A stretch of 64,000 nucleotides of DNA from CAZSRX01 sp964609675 [NCBI: uncultured Bacteroidota bacterium]. Lineage in GTDB: Bacteria; CLD3; SB21. The notes under the pieces are model-generated. The model was given only the letters and a program-made list of their open reading frames with translations. It was not told the DNA's origin and searched no databases. Shown in pieces: positions 55,965-64,000 of the stretch. The DNA lies in contig CAZSRX010000011.1 in assembly GCA_964609675.1 (NCBI GenBank), forward strand, positions 26,452 to 90,451, written 5' to 3'. Position numbers and translations under genes: made by a program. The stretch's first letter is position 1; every line of letters begins with the position of its first letter.

Positions 55965-57704
55965 TTATTCGATGCGCCGCAGTCTGCAGGCAAAGAAGCC
56001 GCTGAGCTTGTGGATCTGAGGAATCAGCCGGAGGAAGCCTTTTTCATCGGCCAAAGGTTTCCACGGTTCTTCAACTTCGCTGACCAGAACAAACTGGTTG
56101 TTGTCGGCCAGAAATTTCTGAATGACTTCCTCGTTTTCCTGCGGATTCAGGGAATACACCCCGTAGTACAACTCGCCGCCCGGCTTGATAAATTGGGAGT
56201 AAAACCGCAGATGCCGCAGTTGATCCTGAGCATACTCGTCAATTTTTTCGGGCGTGAGCATCCATTTGACATCAGGCCGTCGGATGATATTGCCCGTTTC
56301 GGACGAAGGCGCCAGCAACAGCACTTTATCCACATTCGCAATCTGCGCGGCGTTGAGATAGTCAGGAACTTCTTCGGGGAACAATACTTCGGTATTCGTG
56401 ACGCCGCAAAGGGCCATGCGTTCACGGAAGGTTTCGACAAGATGGGGCTGATCCTGGACGGCTAGCACCTTGCCTTTATTCATCATCATGCCCGCCAGTG
56501 CAATGGCTTTTAATCCGTTACCCGTACAGGCATCGATGACCGTATCGGCCAGCTTCGGAGCCATCCATTCCACCATCATCTGTTCCGGTTCTTCGAGCAT
56601 GTAAAATTCACCGCCCACATACGGTTCTTTGGTCGTCAGGCGTTTTTTCCCGGCCACCACCAGCCCGTATTTGATATACGGCGAACGGTAAACATTGTAG
56701 CGGGCTTGTTCCATATACATCCGGATGCGCTCTACGCCGCTCTTCAGGCGGTTGACGCGAATTACATGCGTTTTATCCGTGTTATTATACCCCAGCAGGA
56801 CGCGCGTATCGTCCACGCCGTAACGCCGGATCCATTCCTGCACCAGCCACAGCGGGTGGGAATAGGTAATCGAAAGCAGGGTTTCAATTTCTTTCACCGG
56901 ATCGGGATAAGATATTTTATGGTATTTTTCAAAAGCCCGCAGGATAAACTGCTCCAGACTGTCGCGGTACATCTCATAGCCCTCGGGCAGAGCAAAATGC
57001 GCTAAAGCAATGGCATGTTCCAGCGTCCTCTTGAGATACATGATATTATAAACCGCCAGCCGGTAGAGGTTGTGTATGACCTCGTCCGACTCAAGCCCGG
57101 GTTCCGGTTCGTATATTTTTGAAATCACATAATCCAGCCGGCCGCGCCACCGTAATACATAAAATACCGTCCGTTCCAGATTGGGAATTTCTTTAGACCG
57201 AAGGATGTCGTTATACTTTTGAATATAGGAATGCTTCAGAAGGTCGAGACTCATATAAGTCTTGTCGTATTCCACCAGCATTTCCAACGCAATCTTGTTG
57301 ATTTTGCACTGCGGGAAAGGTTCGGCGGGCCCTTTTTTCTTTTTGGGCTTGAAACGGCGGAAACCGAATTTCCGTTTATTATAAAATTTCTTCTGAAACT
57401 TCCGCGGGTATTTTTTGATATACGGACGGGGCTTATCGTCCTCGTTGCCGTTATCGCCGATATTACCGTTGATTTCCGCATCATCGTCCAGGTCGCTGTT
57501 TGCCGTTTTGGACCGCTGATCCTGATAAATCCATCGTTGATCATTCTTCGTGTAATAACCGGACTGCCCGTAACCGGCTTTAGTGCGGTAATTCGACTTG
57601 ACATTGCCTCCCAGAGTGTTGCCGTCAACGACATTGCCATTCACCGGTTTTTTCTTTACGTAACCCTCATAAGGAGGCTTCATGTAAGGATTTTTTTTCA
57701 TCAT
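55965..57704 (-). CDS. RsmB-like protein lacking both catalytic cysteines
   Basis: A protein of 579 residues. Residues 1-130 are a low-complexity Lys/Asn/Gly-rich tail (PYMKPPYEGYVKKKP to RRFKPKKKKG), then a NusB-like helical part (about 135-285) and a Rossmann methyltransferase domain (about 340-575). The order is that of RsmB (16S rRNA m5C967 methylase). The motif IV block reads LLLAPSSETGNIIRRPDVKW, with Ser for the PCSG Cys and Leu for the Asp, and the motif VI block reads YGVYSLNPQENEEV, with Tyr for the TCS nucleophile. SAM loop VIDACTGNGLKA is kept in part. Likely RNA-binding, without m5C chemistry. Confidence 0.82.
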   Translation of the reverse strand: MMKKNPYMKPPYEGYVKKKPVNGNVVDGNTLGGNVKSNYRTKAGYGQSGYYTKNDQRWIYQDQRSKTANSDLDDDAEINGNIGDNGNEDDKPRPYIKKYPRKFQKKFYNKRKFGFRRFKPKKKKGPAEPFPQCKINKIALEMLVEYDKTYMSLDLLKHSYIQKYNDILRSKEIPNLERTVFYVLRWRGRLDYVISKIYEPEPGLESDEVIHNLYRLAVYNIMYLKRTLEHAIALAHFALPEGYEMYRDSLEQFILRAFEKYHKISYPDPVKEIETLLSITYSHPLWLVQEWIRRYGVDDTRVLLGYNNTDKTHVIRVNRLKSGVERIRMYMEQARYNVYRSPYIKYGLVVAGKKRLTTKEPYVGGEFYMLEEPEQMMVEWMAPKLADTVIDACTGNGLKAIALAGMMMNKGKVLAVQDQPHLVETFRERMALCGVTNTEVLFPEEVPDYLNAAQIANVDKVLLLAPSSETGNIIRRPDVKWMLTPEKIDEYAQDQLRHLRFYSQFIKPGGELYYGVYSLNPQENEEVIQKFLADNNQFVLVSEVEEPWKPLADEKGFLRLIPQIHKLSGFFACRLRRIE

Positions 57705-58005
57705 AACGATTCTTTCAATTATTTTATAGTAAAGTAGGGTGTAATTTTTTTCGCTTATTCTTTATCGTTATTCGTTTAATTTTTTAAAATGACGAACGCT
57801 CTAATACACACTCTCATACCAAAAAAGATATGGACTTTTTCGTGATTCGGCTAAACTCCCTGCTTACGTTGCCATTATTCGGTTTTACACGACAAGGTAC
57901 GCCCTCAGTCCCTCAATGATGGTACCTCCCCTGCCGGTTATTGCATGCGCTTATTGTAAGAACATCATATTGCTATAACTGAAAACCTCGTTAATTATTG
58001 CGTTT
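57705..58005. other. Intergenic stretch without features
   Basis: In the 301 bp between the RsmB-like gene start and the end of pgi I see no coding frame on either strand and no hairpin with a T tract. The AT-rich part next to the RsmB-like start probably holds its promoter, but no box is convincing. Confidence 0.4.
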
Positions 58006-59367
58006 TTAAATGATTTTTCGCTGGGTGCGCTGCAGCACGTCCTGAAGCTCCTTATTTTTCTGCTCATAACCTTTTTTGCCCAGAAGAGCGAACATATTGG
58101 TTTTATAGGCCTCGACGCCGGGCTGGTCAAACGGATTGACGCCCAGAAGGTAACCGCTCATGGCGCAGGCTTTCTCGAAGAAATAAATCAGTTGCCCGAG
58201 ATAATACGCGTTCAACTCAGGAATACGGACAGTAAGGTTCGGCACCTGACCTTCCTTATGCGCCAGCGCAACGCCTTCGTAAGCGGTACGGTTGACGAAG
58301 TCGAACATCCGGCCGGCAAGGAAGTTAAATCCGTCAATGTCTTCGGGCAGGGCGGGCACTTTGGTCTCAGCCAGGGGCTTATCCACGATTAAGAACGTCT
58401 CAAAAATATTTCGTACGCCGTCCTGAATCCATTGGCCCATCGAGTGCAGATCGGTGGAGAAATCCACGGATGCCGTGAAAAGACTCTGATGGCCCTTGCC
58501 TTCGCTTTCGCCGTATAACTGCTTCCACCATTCCGCGATATAATGCAGGGACGGTTCGAAATTAGACAGCAGTTCGATGGCTTTACCGTGGGTGTACATA
58601 TAATGGCGGATGACGGCATAAAAATAAGCCGGATTGTTCGCCAGATCGGTTTGTTTTAACATCGCCGACATGTCCCGGGCGCCTTTCAGCAGTTCTTCAA
58701 CGGATATGCCGGCCGCCGCAATAGGAATGAGCCCGACCGGAGTCAGCACCGAAAACCGCCCGCCGATATCATCCGGTATTACAAACGTGCGGTAACCTTG
58801 CTGGTCCGCCAGCGTTTTCAGCGAACCTTTGCGGGCATCCGTGGTGGCAATGATGGCTATCCGGAAATCGGTATTCGGCGCGATCCGGGCCATCAGATCT
58901 TTCAGAAAGCGGAAAGCTAAAGCCGGTTCGGTCGTCGTGCCGGATTTGGAAATCACATTCAGCATGACCGATTTGCCTTTTAACACATCCGCCAATTCTG
59001 ATAAGTATTTGCCGCTCATATGGTGGCCCGCATAATAAATAGCCGGTTTCCGGGAGGGCAATTCCCGTTCAAACGAATGGCTCAGCGCTTCGATGACCGC
59101 GCGTGCGCCGAGATACGAACCGCCGATACCGATTACCACCAGGGCATCCGCTTCCTTGCGGATTTCTTCTGCCAGCTGACCGATGCGTTCGACTTCTTCA
59201 GCGGCAATCCGTTCCGGCCAGTCGCACCATCCGAGGAAATCGCTCCCGGCCCCGGTGCGGCGTTCAATGATTTCATGGATAGTGTTGACTTTTGACTGGT
59301 AGCCGAATAAATCGGCCTCTTTCACAAAGTCCTGGATGTAAGTATAATCCAATACTATACGTGCCAT
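58006..59367 (-). CDS. pgi: Glucose-6-phosphate isomerase
   Basis: A protein of about 453 residues that interconverts glucose 6-phosphate and fructose 6-phosphate. The start MARIVLDYTYIQDFV (ATG at 59367) has GGAGG 8 nt upstream; the frame could extend eight codons, without support. Signature blocks: VIGIGGSYLGARAVIEAL, NVISKSGTTTEPALAFR, GGRFSVLTPVGLIPIA, and the late KEGQVPNLTVRIPELNAYYLGQLIYFFE. Length and order fit bacterial Pgi of the Bacillus type. It stands alone on this strand. Confidence 0.95.
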   Translation of the reverse strand: MARIVLDYTYIQDFVKEADLFGYQSKVNTIHEIIERRTGAGSDFLGWCDWPERIAAEEVERIGQLAEEIRKEADALVVIGIGGSYLGARAVIEALSHSFERELPSRKPAIYYAGHHMSGKYLSELADVLKGKSVMLNVISKSGTTTEPALAFRFLKDLMARIAPNTDFRIAIIATTDARKGSLKTLADQQGYRTFVIPDDIGGRFSVLTPVGLIPIAAAGISVEELLKGARDMSAMLKQTDLANNPAYFYAVIRHYMYTHGKAIELLSNFEPSLHYIAEWWKQLYGESEGKGHQSLFTASVDFSTDLHSMGQWIQDGVRNIFETFLIVDKPLAETKVPALPEDIDGFNFLAGRMFDFVNRTAYEGVALAHKEGQVPNLTVRIPELNAYYLGQLIYFFEKACAMSGYLLGVNPFDQPGVEAYKTNMFALLGKKGYEQKNKELQDVLQRTQRKII

Positions 59368-59692
59368 ACACACGCCTCCTTCAATAAACAAAAAAATTTA
59401 CAGATTGAAGCAATTAAATTTGAATAAACTCGCCTATTTTAACCCCTTTTTAATATATATACTTCGATCTTAAAATCAAATATTTTTAAAAAAAATTTAT
59501 AACTCCGTAGTTTACGGATTTAAAAAAGAGAAGTAAAATCCGGTTCAGTTTAATACTTGATCTCACAGTTTTTTTTGAGCCGACTAGCCGGTATAATATT
59601 TCAAAACCATCAGGCATATCGAATTCGGACATTTTTGTTGATTTTATAGTGTTATAAAAATATATTAATACTTTATTGAGTATTGCAAACCT
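59368..59692. other. AT-rich intergenic stretch between divergent genes
   Basis: The 325 bp separate pgi (minus) from an unknown gene (plus). It is AT-rich, holds no coding frame, and must contain promoters for both sides. The right part has TATAATAT-like and TTATTGA-type words, none good enough for a call. Confidence 0.4.
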
Positions 59693-60649
59693 ATGACGGA
59701 ACTGAACTCGAATACAGGGAAAGCCGCCAAGACGGCCGCCAGAATACTGGAAAATTTTTCTGGACCGATACGGGTCGCAGACATATTAAAATTTGACTCC
59801 GGTATCATACCTGATAAAAAGACCGGCCTGATATTGGATAATATCCATTCTCCGGATTTTATTCAGGTTCTGGATACCTTTACGTACCCCCAGCTGACGC
59901 ACATTCTGGACGCCATGATCCAGGCGGCCATACTGTATTACCAGAAGCGGTTCCGCATCGAAGCCAATGAAAAGACGATTAAGAGCGGCTTCGAGAACCT
60001 TCTCGATTACAAGGAACGCACGGGCTGCGCCGAACCCATTGACGCCTGCCTGACGGAAGGGTGTTACCAAATCAATCCCAAATGCGCTATCCGTAAAATC
60101 AAGGAAGACATCATTTGTGTAACGAAAATATTTGAACTGCGTGCGAACCGGAGCCATATTCCGCATATTGCCATTGAACTCTTTTTCAAGAAAGTGATTA
60201 ACGATTTTAACTGCATCGGGCTGATACTCTCGGACAAATACGGCGCGCCCAAAGTATTCATCACCGACGGCAGCCGGATTTCTTCCGTCATTACGGCCGG
60301 CGTGCGGCGGTTGACCGACGCGGTGGCCGATTACGAATTTCGTTTTTCAACTGCCGGCGAACCCTATCTGGTTTACAACCAGAGATTCCCCATTGATGAC
60401 ACGCTGGCGCATAAGCTTCATGCTTTTGAAAAGAATAAGGATTTGATAAAATATATAAAACATATCACATTCAGCAGCATCGGATTTGAAGTGGCCCATG
60501 AAAAAACCATTCTGTCGGTTATTTATATCGGCGACAACCTGCTGGGTACTTACCTGCAACGTCTGATAGACGGCATCACGCGCATTAAAATCGAAACGGA
60601 TCCCGACGCCCGAATCCGGGAGACATTCGGACGCAAATTAAAAACGTAA
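59693..60649 (+). CDS. Uncharacterised protein with a four-Cys cluster
   Basis: A protein of 318 residues without signal peptide or membrane span and with no family I recognise. Its middle holds GCAEPIDACLTEGCYQINPKC, four Cys with spacing CX7CX5CX6C (about 111-132), which could bind iron-sulphur or zinc. The following part resembles a GAF- or PAS-like alpha/beta domain (FNCIGLILSDKYGAPKVFITDGS, ISSVITAGVRRLTDAVADYEFRF). It heads a plus-strand run, with yggS 42 nt after it. A regulatory sensor is possible; this is only an inference. Confidence 0.6.
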   Translation: MTELNSNTGKAAKTAARILENFSGPIRVADILKFDSGIIPDKKTGLILDNIHSPDFIQVLDTFTYPQLTHILDAMIQAAILYYQKRFRIEANEKTIKSGFENLLDYKERTGCAEPIDACLTEGCYQINPKCAIRKIKEDIICVTKIFELRANRSHIPHIAIELFFKKVINDFNCIGLILSDKYGAPKVFITDGSRISSVITAGVRRLTDAVADYEFRFSTAGEPYLVYNQRFPIDDTLAHKLHAFEKNKDLIKYIKHITFSSIGFEVAHEKTILSVIYIGDNLLGTYLQRLIDGITRIKIETDPDARIRETFGRKLKT

Positions 60650-60691
60650 CGCAAACCGCAATGTTCTGTTTATCAAACTACGAGGTGACAC

Positions 60692-61474
60692 ATGGCTGAA
60701 GATAAAAATTTAATCGCAATCCGGGATCATATCCAGGATATCCGGAACCGGGTGGATGCGGCCGCCCGGAAAGCGGGACGCAATCCCGGCGCAATTAATA
60801 TTCTTGCCGTAACCAAAACTTATCCCGTCGCGTACATTCAGGAAGCCCTTGCGGCCGGCATCCGCTGGTTCGGCGAGAACAAAGTGCAGGAAGCCAAGGA
60901 AAAATATCAGTGTTTCGACAATTTCACCGAAAAGGACGCCGTTCAAAAACACATGGTCGGCCATTTGCAGACCAACAAAGTCCGTCACGCCGTGGAAATT
61001 TTTGACATGATCCAGACGGTGGACTCTCTGCGCCTGGCTACGGAAATCGACAAGCGGGCCTATACGCAAGACCGCATCATGGACATCCTGATTCAGGTGA
61101 ACACGTCGAGAGAAAAATCAAAGTACGGCATCCCGCCCGAAGATACGCTGGAACTGGTCAAACGCGTTGCCGAGCTCAAAAACGTACGCATCCGCGGATT
61201 GATGACCATCGGCCCGCTAACGGCCTCGGTTTCCGCGGATCCGGAAAAAGTCCGGCCTTACTTCCGGCGGTTGTTCGAACTGAAACAATTTATCGCGGAA
61301 CAGAAAATCCCGCAGGTCAGCATGGAACATCTCTCCATGGGCATGAGTCTGGACTTTGAAACGGCTGTCGAAGAAGGCGCCACCATCATTCGCATCGGCA
61401 CGGCGATATTCGGCAAACGCAAACGCACGCCGCGCGCCGTCGCGCCCGCGCCTAATCCGGAGGACCAGCTGTGA
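60692..61474 (+). CDS. yggS: YggS-family PLP-homeostasis protein
   Basis: A protein of 260 residues of the PLPBP family, which binds PLP and balances vitamin B6 and amino-acid pools. The PLP Lys is in ILAVTKTYPVAYIQEAL; GIRWFGENKVQEAKEK, HMVGHLQTNK, QVNTSREKSKYGIPPED, LMTIGPL and LSMGMSLDFETAVEEGATIIRIGTAIFG are family marks. A GAGGTGA ribosome site precedes it. The last codon overlaps the GTG start of the DivIVA gene (GTGA). yggS next to divIVA is a known conserved neighbourhood. Confidence 0.95.
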   Translation: MAEDKNLIAIRDHIQDIRNRVDAAARKAGRNPGAINILAVTKTYPVAYIQEALAAGIRWFGENKVQEAKEKYQCFDNFTEKDAVQKHMVGHLQTNKVRHAVEIFDMIQTVDSLRLATEIDKRAYTQDRIMDILIQVNTSREKSKYGIPPEDTLELVKRVAELKNVRIRGLMTIGPLTASVSADPEKVRPYFRRLFELKQFIAEQKIPQVSMEHLSMGMSLDFETAVEEGATIIRIGTAIFGKRKRTPRAVAPAPNPEDQL

Positions 61475-62415
61475 AACTCGATTATAACGACATCCAGCAT
61501 CAGGAATTCAAAACGGCTTTCCGCGGCTATGATCCCGCTGAAGTGCGCGCGTTTTTAGAAGTCATCGCGGAAAATTATAAGAGCTTGCAGGACGCCGAAG
61601 CTTCTTTTAATTCCCAGATCCGCAACCTGCGCGCGGATAATGAGACTCTCAAAGGGAACCTCCGCAGCCTCGAACGTCAGCTGAAGGAATACCAGAACAC
61701 CTACAGCAAGATGGACCGCCTGATGGACGCAAAGATTGAGGCCGACCTGATCGTTGAAAAAGCCCGTCAGGAAGCCGGCAAGTTGCTGGAAGAAGCCGAA
61801 GAAAAAATCCGTTCGCTTGACGCCGAGGCCCGCTTCCTCGAAGCGCAGAAATCCAAAGCCGCCGCCGTTCTCAAGGAATATTTGCTGAATCAGCTGGCCA
61901 TTCTCAACCTGATGACCGAAAACACCGCATCAGTCCATGCTGTCACAGAGACGCCCTCCGAACCCGTTCAGGAACCGCCGGAAACCGACAATCCGCCGGC
62001 TCAGATCGAACCCCAGGCAACCGATGCTTCCGCGCCGGTACCCACCGAAAGCGCTGAAATCAGAATGATTCTCACCGATGTCGGCACCGACGGCCTTGAA
62101 ATTAAAGAACCCACGGAATCCGTGGCCATTGAACCGCCGGCCGATGCAGTGAAACCGGAAACCGTACAGACACCCCTTACAATGCCGGCTCTCAGCGGAA
62201 CAACCATCCAGCCTGTCGCCGTGTCCGAAACCGAAGAACAAAAACGCGCCAAACTGATGCAGGACCTCGACAAACTCAACCAGCAGGCCACCAGCATGTT
62301 CCGCAAGACCGATTTCAACGATATGCTTGGCGAGGAAGCTATCAACAAGTCCGAAGACATCATCAACCGGATATATGCCGAACTCGAAAAAAAGAAAAGC
62401 AAGAAGTCATCCTAA
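61471..62415 (+). CDS. DivIVA-domain protein
   Basis: Starts at GTG (61471), overlapping the yggS stop. The protein has 314 residues. The N-terminal DivIVA domain has LDYNDIQHQEFKTAFRGYDPAEVRAFLEVIAENY, which binds curved membrane, then a long coiled coil (about 45-135). Residues 150-260 are a Pro/Glu/Thr-rich linker, and the end is a helical, Lys-rich tail (MQDLDKLNQQATSMFR, MYAELEKKKSKK style). It probably marks poles or septum and may recruit envelope enzymes. Confidence 0.9.
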   Translation: MKLDYNDIQHQEFKTAFRGYDPAEVRAFLEVIAENYKSLQDAEASFNSQIRNLRADNETLKGNLRSLERQLKEYQNTYSKMDRLMDAKIEADLIVEKARQEAGKLLEEAEEKIRSLDAEARFLEAQKSKAAAVLKEYLLNQLAILNLMTENTASVHAVTETPSEPVQEPPETDNPPAQIEPQATDASAPVPTESAEIRMILTDVGTDGLEIKEPTESVAIEPPADAVKPETVQTPLTMPALSGTTIQPVAVSETEEQKRAKLMQDLDKLNQQATSMFRKTDFNDMLGEEAINKSEDIINRIYAELEKKKSKKSS

Positions 62416-62427
62416 ACCGGAGCCCCT

Positions 62428-63249
62428 ATGAGCGCATTGTTACCGCAGATTCAGGAAACCGTCTCTTTCATCCGCGCCAAAACCCCGACCGAAACGCCCG
62501 TCGGCATCATTCTCGGCACCGGTCTCGGCGCCCTGGCCAAAGAAATTCAGATTGAGACTCAAATTCCGTATGAAACCATACCGCATTTTCCCGTCTCGAC
62601 CGTAGAGAGCCACGCCGGCCGGCTGCTTATCGGCAAACTCGGCGGTCGGAACGTTGTCGCTATGCAGGGTCGCTTTCATTTTTATGAAGGCTATACTATG
62701 CGTCAGATTACGTTTCCCGTGCGCGTGATGAAATACCTCGGCGTCAAAACCCTGCTGATTTCCAACGCCTGCGGCGGTATGAACCCGCAGTACCGTCCCG
62801 GAGACATCATGCTGATTACCGACCACATCAACCTGCTCGGCGATAATCCCCTGCGCGGCCAAAACGAGCCGGAACTCGGACCGCGTTTCCCCGATATGAG
62901 CCAGCCGTATTCCAATCGTTTAATCGCGCTTGCGGAAACCCTTGCGCTGCAGGAACACATCAAAGTGCATCGGGGCGTGTTTGTCGCCGTCATGGGTCCC
63001 AACCTTGAGACACGCGCCGAATACCGTTTCCTGCGAACCATCGGCGCCGATGTGGTAGGGATGTCCACCGTGCCCGAGGTCATCGTCGCCAACCACATGG
63101 GTCTGGAATGCCTCGGATTTTCCATAATCACCGACGAATGTTTCCCCGACTCCTTGCAGCCGGTCGACCTGCCCAAGATAATCCAGACTGCCAACGAAGC
63201 CGAACCCAAAATGACGCTCATCATGAAGAAGGTCGTGGAACGGCTATAA
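62428..63249 (+). CDS. punA: Purine nucleoside phosphorylase, trimeric
   Basis: A protein of 273 residues that splits purine nucleosides by phosphate. Marks: [31 protein letters not shown] (phosphate-binding Ser/His), [83 protein letters not shown] precedes the ATG, 12 nt after divIVA. Together with deoC earlier in the window it could support nucleoside salvage. Confidence 0.95.
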   Translation: MSALLPQIQETVSFIRAKTPTETPVGIILGTGLGALAKEIQIETQIPYETIPHFPVSTVESHAGRLLIGKLGGRNVVAMQGRFHFYEGYTMRQITFPVRVMKYLGVKTLLISNACGGMNPQYRPGDIMLITDHINLLGDNPLRGQNEPELGPRFPDMSQPYSNRLIALAETLALQEHIKVHRGVFVAVMGPNLETRAEYRFLRTIGADVVGMSTVPEVIVANHMGLECLGFSIITDECFPDSLQPVDLPKIIQTANEAEPKMTLIMKKVVERL

Positions 63250-63265
63250 ATTTTTTTACACCCGG

Positions 63266-63493
63266 ATGTTTGATAATTTAACGGCTGCCGGTAAAGTATT
63301 GATTGTAATAGGATGCCTGTTCATTCTGAGCGGTTGCATCCTTTTATTCTATGATAAAATACCTTTTCTCGGCAAACTGCCCGGAGATATATCCGTTAAA
63401 AAAGAAAATTTTTCATTCTACTTTCCGCTGACCTCCTGCATCCTGCTGAGCCTGATATTGTCTTTCATCGTCTGGTTGATAAAAAAACTTTAA
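63266..63493 (+). CDS. DUF2905-family small membrane protein
   Basis: A protein of 75 residues: two hydrophobic spans (about 10-29 and 52-72), a short loop with FLGKLPGDISVKKENFSFYFPL, the mark of the DUF2905 family (GxLPGDI). It follows punA by 16 nt and ends the plus-strand run. Function unknown. Confidence 0.85.
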   Translation: MFDNLTAAGKVLIVIGCLFILSGCILLFYDKIPFLGKLPGDISVKKENFSFYFPLTSCILLSLILSFIVWLIKKL

Positions 63494-63659
63494 CCTGTTG
63501 ACAACTGAAATGGCCGTGCGACCAAACCGCACCGGACATTTTGCCGGTGTGCAATACGGGCTGTTCAGAGACGAATAATTGATAATCCGTACAACGAACG
63601 GCCGGAGAATTCCGGATTCCCGTCAATACCTATTACCACGAGCGGGTTAAATGACCGGA

Positions 63660-64000
63660 TCAGGTTTGTTTATTAAACCGGAGTTGGCCATCATCAAATC
63701 CGACTAAAATGTTATCGCCTTTTGCGAAATGCCCTTTCAGCAGTTCCTCCGAAAGCGCGTTGATAATCTCGTTCTGAATAAGCCGTTTCAGCGGACGCGC
63801 GCCGAAGACCTGGTCAAATCCCGTTTCCGCCAGATAATCCCGGGCTTCGTCCGACAATTCGATGCCGATTCCCTGCCGCTGGAGCAGTTCCTGAACCCGT
63901 CTGAACTGAATGTTCACAATGGCCCGGATGTGTTCTTTATTCAGCGGACGGAACATGATGATATCGTCAATCCGGTTGAGAAACTCCGGCCGCATGCGCT
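63660..64000 (-). CDS. clpB: ClpB disaggregase, C-terminal end (cut by window edge)
   Basis: About 113 codons from the window edge to the stop at 63660. RMRPEFLNRIDDIIMFRPLNKEHI is the sensor-2 region of the second AAA+ ring of Hsp100; the small D2 domain follows (LQRQGIGIELSDEARDYLAETGFDQVFGARPLKRLIQNEI) and the short ClpB C-terminal strand. The conserved GARPLKR (arginine sensor 2) is kept. The start lies outside the window. Confidence 0.9.
   Translation of the reverse strand, partial: RMRPEFLNRIDDIIMFRPLNKEHIRAIVNIQFRRVQELLQRQGIGIELSDEARDYLAETGFDQVFGARPLKRLIQNEIINALSEELLKGHFAKGDNILVGFDDGQLRFNKQT

Noticed and set aside
63530-63555. Short CACCGG/CCGGTG hairpin after the DUF2905 gene as a terminator
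   Set aside because: Short stem without a following T tract; too weak to list.

Overview
The window reads as a chromosomal segment of a didermal bacterium of the FCB group (Bacteroidota/Ignavibacteriota/Calditrichota-like). Evidence: proteins ending in the NYPNPFNP-type C-terminal domain of type IX secretion, a PorV/PorQ-like barrel, two DUF4249-like lipoproteins, Omp28-like lipoproteins, and RsmB-, DivIVA- and CHASE2-cyclase-type genes. I cannot fix the phylum from sequence alone. The host background is moderately GC-rich; two stretches are visibly more AT-rich (about 14.1-18.0 kb and 29-36 kb) and look acquired or accessory.

Layout. 0-0.4 kb: an intergenic repeat pair. 0.4-6.5 kb (minus): envelope genes, namely a barrel protein, a TlpA thioredoxin, an Omp28/PEGA lipoprotein, a decayed Omp28-like pseudogene with a T9SS tail, a T9SS-sorted secreted protein and a metallo-beta-lactamase-fold hydrolase. 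6.6-14 kb: metabolism, with PepE (minus), then a plus-strand run of threonine aldolase, DeoC, Fbp and a SEC-C protein, then a copper-type P-ATPase. 14.0-18.0 kb: a promoter-led group of lipoproteins and a barrel protein; the first gene is broken at a G8 tract. 18.1-28.4 kb (minus): a FecR-like/CHASE2-cyclase pair, a C69 peptidase, a PorV/PorQ barrel, CcmC, a DUF4159 protein, Lgt and an M3-like protein without its zinc-binding histidines. A tRNA with CAU anticodon follows, then a roughly 1 kb gene-free stretch.

29.9-45.7 kb is the accessory island, nearly all on the minus strand. Read 5' to 3' on the minus strand it holds: an uncharacterised protein, a receiver-like protein, a frameshifted mini-gene, a PLD-SNF2 helicase, a HigB-like toxin with an XRE-ImmA/IrrE partner, a large GxFY(T)P/NPPY DNA methyltransferase of restriction type, a small gene broken by a stop codon and an IS4-type element, a coiled-coil membrane-anchored protein, and two overlapping dynamin-like GTPases. 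I infer a composite anti-phage locus: a helicase/nuclease-methylase module with an embedded toxin-antitoxin, followed by a paired-dynamin module reminiscent of LeoA/LeoBC (Eleos). This is the most interesting part of the window.

45.9-64 kb returns to host background: a Lys-rich secreted protein, a REC-PAS regulator, a rhodanese, a CPBP protease, NAD kinase, a T9SS-sorted subtilase, a saccharopine-dehydrogenase-like enzyme, an RsmB-like protein without both catalytic cysteines, Pgi, then a plus-strand run of an unknown protein, YggS, DivIVA, PNP and a DUF2905-like protein, and finally the C-terminal end of ClpB. Several broken reading frames lie at homopolymers (T8, G8, A9). They may be phase-variable tracts, real decay or assembly errors, and raw reads are needed to tell which.
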